In this document: positions 23,011-30,770 of the stretch, piece after piece
Position numbering within the stretch: the stretch's first letter is position 1
How the letters are laid out: every line of letters begins with the position of its first letter
Origin: Holosporaceae bacterium
GTDB taxonomy: Bacteria; Pseudomonadota; Alphaproteobacteria; UBA3830
Reading direction: 5' to 3'
DNA: 32,219 nucleotides
Assembly: GCA_031284365.1 (NCBI GenBank)
Contig: JAISZX010000066.1
Location: 1 to 32,219, forward strand
Made by a program: the position numbers and the translations under genes
Notes under the pieces: generated by a model
Told to the model about the DNA's origin: nothing
The model's input: only the letters and a program-made list of their open reading frames with translations
Databases searched by the model: none

Positions 23011-25510
23011 GATTTCTCTCCTGTAAAATATGCTCTACAGCCTCCATAATCTCGTATCCCTGTTTCCTAAGCTCCTGCACCGCCGCGTAATCTTCCGCTT
23101 TCGTTGAAAATAATAATCCGCTAAATGGGTCCAACAGCAGCTTCCCCACTGCGTAACCGTCGGCTCCGTTGATCAGCACCTCAGCATATTTTCCCTGTTC
23201 CGTTTTAACCGAAGTAATGACCCTTTCCTTATGCTCATCCAGGAGAATGCGTTTGCTGTTTTTCAACTGCGCTATGGATTCTTCTTTTTGGGACAGAAAG
23301 CAATTCCAGTCGGAATTATCCCAGGCTGCTTGGGCCCCGGCGCAGGAATAAAAGTCATTTACACTCTGTGTGCCAACAACCAGTGATCCCCGATATTTGC
23401 GCAGTCTCCTTGCCAAGGTCTCAATGAATACTTCGCTCTGCTTGGTTCTTAGCATGTCCCAAGCTTCATCAAACACAATATTGAACGGAGTTTTTCTATC
23501 TCCCAAAAACATCTTGTTCGTTATATTAATAACCATCATTTGCACAACCACAGATTGTAGATCTTTTCTCTCCTTAAGCTCCTCTAACTCAATTACAATC
23601 AGGTCGTTATCCAAATTAACGTTGGATTCTCCGTTAAAATATTTCCCATACGCTCCCGAAGCCGTGTATGGATACAACATTTGTCCCAAATCCCTAGCCT
23701 GATCGTCATTTAGAGATAGAAGGGAATCTGCTATGTCCGTAATAGTCGTTTTATTTCTGTTTTTCTTGAAGGTTTCGTTGGTGGCCTGCTCCAGTAAAGC
23801 AGCTCCCTTGTCATCCACTCCGTTTATAGGAGCCGCCATCGTCTGTATTACCGACTTCAGCATCGCCAACGTATCTTCAACGGCTTCTTGATTCTTTGGA
23901 TCCAGTGTCGAGAACGGATTAAGACAAATGGATCCAGCGTCACGCTGGTTTTTATTGAATTCTATAAACTGACCGCCCAGCATATAGCAGGTTTTTTCGA
24001 ACGATCTTCCCACATCCAGCACAAATACTCTTCCTCCAAGACCTATGGTAGAGGCCATAAGCTCCTGCATAAACACTGATTTTCCTGCGCCGGAACGACC
24101 GACTACCGTTACGTTGTAGTTCCCGGCGGTATTATCGAACGGACAGAATTTTATAACCTGTCCTTTTCTTCCTCCGAACAGCATGGCCGGAGTTTTTGTG
24201 CCTTTCCATTCGGCCTGTTGAGGAACCAGATTCGCCGATTCCACTGATATGGTCGTTCTGAGCTTCTTGAATTCTTCCAAGGATGCAATTGTGTCTCTAT
24301 GCCACGCCAGCGGCAATGTGGTTAGCAACGAATGCAGCTGCGTTCCAAGGTTGGATTCAACTCTAAATAGCATTGTGGAAAACATCGTCCTCAACGTTTG
24401 CTCTGCACTCGACATTTCCCCCTTAGGGCTAAACAAAATCACATTGAATTGGGTTTTAACCAGACGCTCCCCCTTGTTCAAACAATTTTGGGCATACTGT
24501 AATTCTGCATGTTCTCTCTCAATATTCGGTATGTACTTACCTATGGGAGAATACATCTGCTTCTCGGCCATGCTGGCTTTCATGGCTATTTTGGCCACGT
24601 CATTCGATTGCTTATGTATGTGAACGCCATAGTGCATGATAAATGGAAACGGGAATTGCCTCGTATCTCTGAACATGTCTCCTATAAGTTCAGACATCTG
24701 ATACAGAGTCCATTCGGCTGGATAATTCACCACTGAAAACGTCTTGATTTCAATTTTGCCGTTTCTGAGTTTGAGTAAATCATCCTCCACAATCACATCC
24801 GTATCATGGGCTATTATCTGATTTCTAATGGGATCAAGACGATTCCACTTTTTATCCGAAGTATCTGTACAGCTGAAATCTGCATTAAAAACACCATCCA
24901 AAAATTGGATCAACCTTTCAGCATTCATAACTTTGTTTGGAACGCCCACTATAGTCAGCGTAGCCACTATTTGTTTCTTGATTTCCGTCACCTTTTTGAT
25001 CGTCAGATCAACGTCTCCGTCCAAATTAATGCACACGCTCATGTAACATCTGAAATCACGCAATACATACGGCGACAAATGTGATTTAATTGCTAATTGA
25101 CTCAAATATTTCGCCCTTCTCATGGCCAATGTTTGCATTATTTCAGAAGAATTTTCACGAGCTTTGATATATTGATCCAGTATGTGGCCGATGTTTTTAT
25201 CGGCATATATCATCGTTTGAATACTGCTTTCTTCTGGCAATATTTGTGTGAAAATATTACTCAATTCCTTCTGCATATTGTCGCTGTTGCCCACCAGAGG
25301 TGACGTTTCCAAAACGAAACCGATATGCTTGTCGGAAATAAACAACTCCGATTCCGTGTCGTACCATTGATATGGCAAAAAATCTGATAAATGATGCGCT
25401 TCTTCCAGTTCGGTAAGAGACTTCTCCTTCGGATCAACAAGTCCGCTAAAAATATCGCTGATCTTCCTGCCTATATGCTCTAATTTAAAACTATTTATGT
25501 TTAGATTCAT
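22997..25510 (-). CDS. traC: TraC, VirB4-like assembly ATPase
   Basis: TraC is the cytoplasmic, membrane-associated ATPase (VirB4 relative) that powers pilus assembly. This 837-residue protein is close to F TraC (875). It opens with the family N-terminal domain (HLSDFLPYQWYDTESELFI near residue 40). Walker A is GRSGAGKSV near 470-478 after NYNVTVVG, and Walker B is FNIVFDEAWDML near 672-683, followed by GSLVVGTQSVNDF. The C-terminal part carries the expected KRILLDEHKERVI stretch. It lies 46 bases after traV and has a GAGGGA ribosome site; its end overlaps the peptidase gene. Confidence 0.97.
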   Translation of the reverse strand: MNLNINSFKLEHIGRKISDIFSGLVDPKEKSLTELEEAHHLSDFLPYQWYDTESELFISDKHIGFVLETSPLVGNSDNMQKELSNIFTQILPEESSIQTMIYADKNIGHILDQYIKARENSSEIMQTLAMRRAKYLSQLAIKSHLSPYVLRDFRCYMSVCINLDGDVDLTIKKVTEIKKQIVATLTIVGVPNKVMNAERLIQFLDGVFNADFSCTDTSDKKWNRLDPIRNQIIAHDTDVIVEDDLLKLRNGKIEIKTFSVVNYPAEWTLYQMSELIGDMFRDTRQFPFPFIMHYGVHIHKQSNDVAKIAMKASMAEKQMYSPIGKYIPNIEREHAELQYAQNCLNKGERLVKTQFNVILFSPKGEMSSAEQTLRTMFSTMLFRVESNLGTQLHSLLTTLPLAWHRDTIASLEEFKKLRTTISVESANLVPQQAEWKGTKTPAMLFGGRKGQVIKFCPFDNTAGNYNVTVVGRSGAGKSVFMQELMASTIGLGGRVFVLDVGRSFEKTCYMLGGQFIEFNKNQRDAGSICLNPFSTLDPKNQEAVEDTLAMLKSVIQTMAAPINGVDDKGAALLEQATNETFKKNRNKTTITDIADSLLSLNDDQARDLGQMLYPYTASGAYGKYFNGESNVNLDNDLIVIELEELKERKDLQSVVVQMMVINITNKMFLGDRKTPFNIVFDEAWDMLRTKQSEVFIETLARRLRKYRGSLVVGTQSVNDFYSCAGAQAAWDNSDWNCFLSQKEESIAQLKNSKRILLDEHKERVITSVKTEQGKYAEVLINGADGYAVGKLLLDPFSGLLFSTKAEDYAAVQELRKQGYEIMEAVEHILQERNHEAF

Positions 25511-25556
25511 ACTATTCCCTCTAAATCACTCCCAATCGCGTCACAAGTCACGAAAC

Positions 25557-25928
25557 TTAATTCTTCGCCTGTGGTGCAATCACCCATTCGGCTGGTTTAA
25601 CAACGATGTACAAATGATGCGCCGCATGCAGATTTTGGGACGCATCTTCGTAGGTCATCATATACATTCGCTTTATATCCTCGACTCCACGAGAAATGTT
25701 GCCGTCTTTGAATACCTTTAGTTTTGTCGCCATATCTCCTGATAGAACCAAATCGTCGTCTATTTCTTTGATAATTCCTTTGTCCGTCATCCTGGATATC
25801 TTGTGTATCGAGGCCTTTGGATATGCTCTCACCACATCTCCTTCAAACTCCCCATTCCAAGTGGAACATGAAGGCAGCATGATGCTGCATACAATCAATA
25901 AAAAATTAGATGCAATAAATCTCTTCAT
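25557..25928 (-). CDS. traV: TraV, outer-membrane lipoprotein of the secretion channel
   Basis: TraV is the small lipoprotein (VirB7-like) that anchors the TraK/TraB core to the outer membrane. The 123-residue product has a signal peptide ending in the lipobox LPSC, then STWNGEFEGDV, parallel to the short motif after the lipidated cysteine in other TraV proteins. The rest is poorly conserved, and the extra cysteines of F TraV are missing. The start is placed at the ATG at 25928, with AGGAGG eight bases upstream. A GTG nine bases earlier is too close to that ribosome site. The call leans on lipobox, size and position between traB and traC. Confidence 0.82.
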   Translation of the reverse strand: MKRFIASNFLLIVCSIMLPSCSTWNGEFEGDVVRAYPKASIHKISRMTDKGIIKEIDDDLVLSGDMATKLKVFKDGNISRGVEDIKRMYMMTYEDASQNLHAAHHLYIVVKPAEWVIAPQAKN

Positions 25929-25941
25929 CCTAAACACCTCC

Positions 25942-27285
25942 TCAATGCGTTATAGTATTGCCTATTCTCCAAGCGGCGCCCGAGCGCCGAACTCCAGAAA
26001 TCGCCAGTCCGGCTCGGACCTTCTTCATATGAACCGCTGACGCCTTTACTGAATCCGTAAATACAATGGTTACCTTCCTGCCTCCGTCTATCATGATCAC
26101 CGGCTGCATTTGCTCCGCCCTTTTAATGATAAAATCCGCATATTTTTCCACCGCGTTCCCTATTCCTTTAGACGCTCCCTGTTGCAACATTTTTGAACCC
26201 GCTTGGGGAGAGAATTGCGCCAATCCAGAGTTTGGTTCAAACGTTACATGCGAACGACTATTGGAGGACAGATAATCCGCCATACCAGACATAAATCCTG
26301 CCACAGCTGCGTTTCTTGCCACCTCTCCTGCTCGATCAAAAACCATGCCACGAATTTTAGAACAGCCATTTTCAGCGGCCACGTATCCTTTGACTGGAAT
26401 ATCAATGCCCACTCCGGTTCTATTATCTATCTTCACTATCCGTTCCAGACGAATTATCACGCTCTCGGAAGATAAATCTCCGTAGGCCGCCCCTATAACT
26501 ATCGCGTCCTTTAAAAATCCCTTGACGTTGTTGGGTAAGTTTCCCATATCATTAATTCTCAACAACACCGGCTCAGGGTTGGCAGACGCTCCTATGCCAG
26601 CGCTAGCTATCACAGTTCCCACGAGCACCGCTCTCGCATAGGTGCCGGCGAATATAAAGTTTTCGTCTAAATCGTATTCGCTATCTGTATTGCTGAACCT
26701 AATAACCTTAATTCCATTCTTGAGCACCTTTTGATTTGGCCTTTCCCCAGAAAAAGCACGAGAAATACCGGAAGTATTCTCATCGCCAAGTACGCCTCTC
26801 TGATCCACGAAATTCTCGATTTTATCCATTAATAGTGGTGTAGATTCATTGGAATTTAAAACTTGATCTGCGGAATTAGATTTTCCTTTATATGTTCGGT
26901 TTTCAGGCACATCTTCGGAAGAAATAGCGGTACTTTCCCGTTGATCATCAAATGCATTTAGATGAACGCCAAGACCTATCACCAGCTTTTGGATTGAATC
27001 CAGTTGTTTCTGCAGTCTCGCGTTATGATCTTCAAGCTTTTTGTTATGAATCCTGATGTCTTCGATCTCGTTTGTGCTCTTTTCCACCCATAATTCTTGA
27101 TCCGATAATCCGTCCACTCCTGTTTTAATCTCCTTTTTATAATACCGCGCCGCCTTCAAGTTGTCGGAGTTTTTGCTCTCCCTGAACGCCATCATGATTA
27201 AAAAAGTCATCATTAATCCGCCCGCTACAAATCCAAAATTTTTATACTGTTTCGCCTTCACAAATTTTTCGAACTTTTCCCTCAT
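25942..27285 (-). CDS. traB: TraB, inner-membrane core protein of the channel
   Basis: TraB (VirB10-like) spans the envelope and links the inner-membrane machine to TraK and TraV. This 447-residue protein has a short cytoplasmic start, one membrane span (about residues 17-34), a coiled coil (about 68-105, IRIHNKKLEDHNARLQKQLD), a linker and the C-terminal beta domain with FIFAGTYARAVLVGTVIAS and PVLLRINDMGNLPNNVKG. It overlaps the traK stop by four bases and has GAGGAAA before its ATG. The last 20 or so residues (LAISGVRRSGAAWRIGNT) come from a dispersed palindromic repeat at the very end of the gene, so the original C-terminus may have been replaced. Confidence 0.95.
   Translation of the reverse strand: MREKFEKFVKAKQYKNFGFVAGGLMMTFLIMMAFRESKNSDNLKAARYYKKEIKTGVDGLSDQELWVEKSTNEIEDIRIHNKKLEDHNARLQKQLDSIQKLVIGLGVHLNAFDDQRESTAISSEDVPENRTYKGKSNSADQVLNSNESTPLLMDKIENFVDQRGVLGDENTSGISRAFSGERPNQKVLKNGIKVIRFSNTDSEYDLDENFIFAGTYARAVLVGTVIASAGIGASANPEPVLLRINDMGNLPNNVKGFLKDAIVIGAAYGDLSSESVIIRLERIVKIDNRTGVGIDIPVKGYVAAENGCSKIRGMVFDRAGEVARNAAVAGFMSGMADYLSSNSRSHVTFEPNSGLAQFSPQAGSKMLQQGASKGIGNAVEKYADFIIKRAEQMQPVIMIDGGRKVTIVFTDSVKASAVHMKKVRAGLAISGVRRSGAAWRIGNTITH
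25960..26012 (-). repeat. palindromic repeat, copy C, at the 3' end of traB
   Basis: The perfect arms CGGCGC (25974-25979) and GCGCCG (25984-25989) flank a four-base loop, TCGG in the sense strand. The sense flanks, CTGGCGATTTCTGGAGTT before and CTTGGAGAATAGG after, match copy A closely. The arms differ from copy A by compensating changes that keep the pairing. It codes for the final residues of TraB. Confidence 0.75.
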
Positions 27286-27989
27286 GATTTCCTCAGCACA
27301 TACAGTGTCGCTTTGCGGTTCTTTCCCAGAGCTAAATCAGAAAGCGATAATGCAACATCTCCCTCTTTTGAAAACATACGTTCGTCCAGTCTAAATACTC
27401 CTTCTTTGTCAGTTGTGACCCTGAATCTCAAACACAAAAAACCATCCATGTAATATCCAGATTCAAATGTCGCTTTTAGATGGCTGTGGAATCTGTCCGT
27501 AACTCCAGTAAATTCAAGTCCCTGCTGACTAGTAGGTAGATTAATGAACTTCTTCATCACGCAACTGATAGCTTCTTCGTAGTCGTTAGTATTTGCTTCC
27601 GCGCCAATACCGCCAAATAACGAATCCGGTGAAACTGCTGATGTATCCGATACCAATTCTATTGAATTCGCGTCTCCATCAACTACTTCCAGTAATAAAT
27701 CCTGGGTTTTGCCTGACATTGTCGTCACGCTCAGACTTATGGAAGTGTATCCATTATCTTCCGTCGGTCTGATGAATGCCTCGCCTGTCTTATCGTTCTT
27801 TTCGGCATGAAACGCGCTGTCTATGCCTAAAATGCTATCGATTTTGTCTCCCTTTACGCTGATTCTGTTAAGGTTTTGATACGAAATCTTGGCTTTAATT
27901 ACCTTATCTTCCATCCTGAATTGCTCGGCCTGAGATGATGAAAATAAACATACAAATAGAATTAACAACCTATTGATTGGCTGTTTCAT
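27282..27989 (-). CDS. traK: TraK, periplasmic secretin-like core protein
   Basis: TraK (VirB9-like) forms the outer part of the channel core with TraV and TraB. The 235-residue product has a signal peptide (MKQPINRLLILFVCLFSSSQA). A family-type N-terminal beta domain follows, with IKAKISYQNLNRISVKGDKI, then GEAFIRP and YTSISLSVTTMSGKTQDLLL. The C-terminal part is less conserved but ends in the usual small beta-rich domain. Length is close to F TraK (242). It overlaps the end of traE by 20 bases, with AGGAG six bases before its ATG, and its stop overlaps the traB start. Confidence 0.93.
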   Translation of the reverse strand: MKQPINRLLILFVCLFSSSQAEQFRMEDKVIKAKISYQNLNRISVKGDKIDSILGIDSAFHAEKNDKTGEAFIRPTEDNGYTSISLSVTTMSGKTQDLLLEVVDGDANSIELVSDTSAVSPDSLFGGIGAEANTNDYEEAISCVMKKFINLPTSQQGLEFTGVTDRFHSHLKATFESGYYMDGFLCLRFRVTTDKEGVFRLDERMFSKEGDVALSLSDLALGKNRKATLYVLRKS

Positions 27990-28542
27990 TTTCAGCTCCT
28001 ACTTTTTTAATTTCCCTGAAAAACAATCTTCCACGGTAAGTTTTGAAGCTTACTTCGTAAACCTCATGACTTTCCTTGATCTTTTTGGCTCCCACATGGC
28101 TGTTTAGCGTTCCCTCCACATGGACCACATTTCTGTCCGGATATACCGTAACTTCCTTTACCTCAAACGTCGTCGAAGCATCGTTTTGTTTCAATTTTTT
28201 GATGTCCTTTTCGTATTTGTTTCTCAGATAATTGCTGGTTTCTACGTCCGCATATCGAGACAACATCTCGGTGTTATAGGGCAACGTCGTTTGATTGACG
28301 TCCAATGCCAAATGCAGGAAATACACCGCCATTTCTTCTAAATATTCCGGAGAAAAGCGATTGCCTTCTGCCCAAAACTCCCTTCGCAATTCCGGCGGAA
28401 GAAGTATCACCCGCTCGCTCCTAAAAAGCAGACACAGCGACATAATTATCATCAGCACCAACAGGGCTGCCGTCAGTCCCAGCAGCATGTTACGCTGATA
28501 CTCAAAATTCGTTACCCTTTTGGTCGCAAAATTAAACTTCAT
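27970..28542 (-). CDS. traE: TraE, inner-membrane pilus assembly protein
   Basis: TraE (VirB5/VirB8-like in role) is a single-span inner-membrane protein of the F assembly set. This 190-residue protein matches F TraE in length (188). It has a short cytoplasmic start, one span at about residues 20-42, then the family segments RVILLPPELRREFWAEGNRF, EYLEEMAVYFLHLALDVNQT and YPDRNVVHVEGTL. A GGGGAT lies about eight bases before its ATG. It follows traL after about 96 bases. Confidence 0.95.
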   Translation of the reverse strand: MKFNFATKRVTNFEYQRNMLLGLTAALLVLMIIMSLCLLFRSERVILLPPELRREFWAEGNRFSPEYLEEMAVYFLHLALDVNQTTLPYNTEMLSRYADVETSNYLRNKYEKDIKKLKQNDASTTFEVKEVTVYPDRNVVHVEGTLNSHVGAKKIKESHEVYEVSFKTYRGRLFFREIKKVGAENETANQ

Positions 28543-28638
28543 TAGAGATGATCCCCAAAGGTTTTCTGCTTAGTAGCTTTATCGCAGTGGTTTGTATTTG
28601 CACTAAATTCCTCCCTAAATAATACAATTCTCTTTCGC

Positions 28639-28935
28639 CTACCGTATCCACCATCTCACATAGGATGGAGGAATGCCTTGTCTCACAAGCTTTGACGATG
28701 TGGGCAGATACCAATACAACATCGATCGTATTTTTCCTTTGCCGAATTTCTTCTGGAATATTTTGAACAAAAATGCAGTAACGACGGATAAACCTATGCC
28801 TACAAAAACGTGTTCCGTAACCATGCCCAATGCAAATGGCATGGCGCACACAAGAACTTGATTTGCAGGCCAGATTAGAATCCTGGCGGGAGCATCAATG
28901 TGACTCAAAATAACGTGACTGTTAATTTGCAACAT
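28639..28935 (-). CDS. traL: TraL, small inner-membrane pilus assembly protein
   Basis: TraL (VirB3-like) is a short membrane protein acting with TraC at the inner membrane. The 98-residue product carries the family marks: HIDAPARILIWPANQVLV, a pair of membrane spans (about residues 26-60), a basic turn KKFGKGKIRSM, then LYWYLPTS and the closing PPSYVRWWI, parallel to F TraL. It starts eight bases past the pilin stop; the ribosome site is weak, so the pilin and TraL may be coupled. Confidence 0.9.
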   Translation of the reverse strand: MLQINSHVILSHIDAPARILIWPANQVLVCAMPFALGMVTEHVFVGIGLSVVTAFLFKIFQKKFGKGKIRSMLYWYLPTSSKLVRQGIPPSYVRWWIR

Positions 28936-28943
28936 AGCGGCGC

Positions 28944-29267
28944 CTAGGAAATCGCCTTCAATAACTGCTCCGCCATCTGAATTAATGCCCCCTCCCCTTC
29001 TCCCACAAAGGATTTGGCTGCATACAAAAATCCAGTTCCCGCTAATCCCGCAATGCCCATCTTAAAGTTGTTCGCAAATAGGCATACTCCACTGCCAAAT
29101 AATCCGCCACCAATGATCGCCGGCATCCAGTCCTTCATCGTTCCTATAAACGTTTTACTCGCCGCTTTAATCTGAGCGTCCGTAATTCCACAAAACGCCT
29201 GGTCTATATTTAAAAGCATCATCACCAGTACCATTAGCCCGAATATTAGAATTGCTCTTCTGTTCAT
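28944..29267 (-). CDS. conjugative pilin subunit (TraA/VirB2-like)
   Basis: This 107-residue protein is the likely pilus subunit. It has a signal peptide (MNRRAILIFGLMVLVMMLLN to about QAFC), leaving a mature chain of about 80 residues. The mature part has two hydrophobic helices (WMPAIIGGGLFGSGVCLFA and MGIAGLAGTGFLYAAKSFV) split by a short basic loop, the usual pilin hairpin. It is first in the pilin-traL-traE-traK-traB order found on F. The ribosome site is excellent (GGAGGAG seven bases before ATG), as expected for a highly made protein. The name traA is not used here because it is given to the relaxase. Sequence likeness between pilins is low, so the call rests on topology and position. 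Confidence 0.88.
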   Translation of the reverse strand: MNRRAILIFGLMVLVMMLLNIDQAFCGITDAQIKAASKTFIGTMKDWMPAIIGGGLFGSGVCLFANNFKMGIAGLAGTGFLYAAKSFVGEGEGALIQMAEQLLKAIS

Positions 29268-29327
29268 CTACTTTCTCCTCCCATGTTCTTTGTTTCATAA
29301 TTGACTAGTTACGTTATTATGCTGCTG

Positions 29328-29696
29328 TCACGTGATCGGCCTCCACTGTTGTCTCTCTCTACTAACAAAACTTATGTCGGCTACATGAATTTTTGTTTTA
29401 GAACTAATGAGCACCGATAAATTGTGAAGGCAGTAATTAGTGTCAACGATCGGTATTTTTAAAAAAGACGTAAGGCTACGAATTTTATTGGACAATTTCA
29501 GACGACAAAGCCCATATCCTAAAACAGCCTCTACATTATATTGCTCAAAGAAATACGCTGTCCAATTTTTTTTGGATGTATCAATATACACAACTTCATG
29601 GTCAAGCCCCTCAAATGCCTCACCAAAATTCTTTAATGAAGACCAAAAGTCGACGTCCCATAAACTCGATTCATCGTACAATATGCCTATCCTCAT
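29328..29696 (-). CDS. unrecognised 122-residue protein, possibly a truncated glycosyltransferase-like fold
   Basis: I do not recognise this protein with confidence. The start MRIGILYDESSLWD, followed by LDHEVVYIDTSKK and EAVLGYGLCRL, has the alternating strand-helix feel of an N-terminal Rossmann-like domain as in GT-B glycosyltransferases. It stops after about 120 residues, far short of such enzymes, so it may be a truncated gene. It ends 60 bases before the pilin gene and is the first gene after the long gap. No good ribosome site stands out. No transfer role is known for such a protein. Confidence 0.45.
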   Translation of the reverse strand: MRIGILYDESSLWDVDFWSSLKNFGEAFEGLDHEVVYIDTSKKNWTAYFFEQYNVEAVLGYGLCRLKLSNKIRSLTSFLKIPIVDTNYCLHNLSVLISSKTKIHVADISFVSRERQQWRPIT

Positions 29697-30193
29697 GGTC
29701 TATTCCCATCTTTTTTCTTTAAATACAGGCTAACTCTATGGTTTCCATAACTACCGCATTACTCTCTTCCCTTAACCTGAGTACGCCCTTCCATTCCCAT
29801 AAACAGAATTACACGTCAGAGTTGCATGCCTTTCTGCTGAAAATCTACTGTGAAAAATTACCAGGGGTTCCCCTAGTAAAAAATCACAGTGAATTTTTAT
29901 TGATATTGACTATGGAAGGTCTCAAATTGTAGAGATTATTTGCGTTCATCCACGAAAACGAAGCATTTTTTCTATTGGCCAATAATCTTCCGTTTTGTTG
30001 AGATATGCTCAAACGATGCATAAAGTTCACATTCCGTGAGGAGATGGACGCATCGAATCCGTTATTCTGAGTGGAACAAAAGTAGTCGATACAATAACTT
30101 CAAAAATGACGTCATCAACACATTTTCCCCTTGAAAAAATGTAAGATATGACATACATATGGCTTGAACAAATGAGGCTTCGATGAAAGACCG
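29697..30193. other. gene-poor gap of about 500 bases with palindromes
   Basis: I see no gene I can support here. It separates the toxin/immunity pair from the transfer operon and is the most likely place for the operon's promoter, though no consensus pair convinces me. It holds a 42-base fold-back (29847-29890), a 12-base palindrome TATTGGCCAATA (29973-29984) and a 10-base palindrome ATGACGTCAT (30106-30115), any of which could bind a regulator. Confidence 0.5.
29847..29890. repeat. long interrupted inverted repeat (fold-back)
   Basis: Left arm 29847-29867 and right arm 29870-29890 pair at 16 of 21 positions around a two-base loop. The outer seven (ACTGTGA with TCACAGT), a TTAC block and the inner CAGGGG/CCCCTA block pair, with one C/T-type difference and a four-base A-rich bulge as the mismatches. 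It could be an operator, a bidirectional terminator or the relic of a mobile element end. Confidence 0.6.
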
Positions 30194-30769
30194 TCATGCC
30201 TTTTGTAAATTCAACGATTGCAAATAGTCTTCAAAAGTATCAGGAACGCCGCCGGGAAATAGCTTCTTGGCCACAAGGTCTGCGCTCCTGCCGGTACAGC
30301 GAGCGATGGAGTATTTCACGGCGGCTCCGATGACTGATGGAGTGGAAGTGGATGGGATAGTAAGATTGAAACTCTCATTCATGCCGTCATAGCCTTCTAA
30401 TTTGTCATGTTTCCATGGAGAAATTACTATAATTCCATCATCCATTTTTACAGAGCAATGTTGCATATTCTTAAACATAGCATGTTTATTTTTATAGTTA
30501 TATTTTTGTAATACGTATTCTACAAAATCCTTATAACGTCCAGTAATTGCCGAGATATCAAACAAATTGTAATCCGGATCGTTTTTTCCCACGACTCTGC
30601 TTTTTTCAAGTACTGTTGTTAGTGCACTTCCTATGTTGTAGCAACCATCTTCCGATGATAAATATATATCAACTCCCTTTGGATCTTGAGCACATACACT
30701 ACCACTTTTTGATTCTGTATAGAGTTCAAAAAAATCTGTGTTACAATAAACGGAAGCGTGCTTTTCCAT
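30194..30769 (-). CDS. CdiI-family immunity protein
   Basis: This 191-residue protein resembles immunity proteins annotated with contact-dependent growth inhibition systems. The marks are HAMFKNMQHCSVKMDDGIIV, then ISPWKHDKLEGYDGM and LTIPSTSTPSVIGAAVKYSI followed by ARCTG, in the order I know from that family. It would bind and block the toxin domain encoded just upstream. Its start is one base after the toxin gene's stop, so the two are made together, as is normal for toxin-immunity pairs. No signal peptide is present, fitting a cytoplasmic protector. Recognition of the family is from memory. Confidence 0.75.
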   Translation of the reverse strand: MEKHASVYCNTDFFELYTESKSGSVCAQDPKGVDIYLSSEDGCYNIGSALTTVLEKSRVVGKNDPDYNLFDISAITGRYKDFVEYVLQKYNYKNKHAMFKNMQHCSVKMDDGIIVISPWKHDKLEGYDGMNESFNLTIPSTSTPSVIGAAVKYSIARCTGRSADLVAKKLFPGGVPDTFEDYLQSLNLQKA

Positions 30770-30770
30770 T

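Noticed and set aside
25929-25937. GTG start for TraV nine bases earlier
   Set aside because: The AGGAGG site abuts and overlaps this GTG. It is correctly spaced only for the ATG at 25928.
28532-28849. 105-residue minus-strand frame over traL, whose end has an AGGGAGGAAT before a GTG
   Set aside because: Most of it is a shadow of traL. The last 22 codons overlap the traE start and resemble nothing known.
29738-29932. 64-residue plus-strand frame in the gap
   Set aside because: It covers the fold-back, has no ribosome site and no family likeness.
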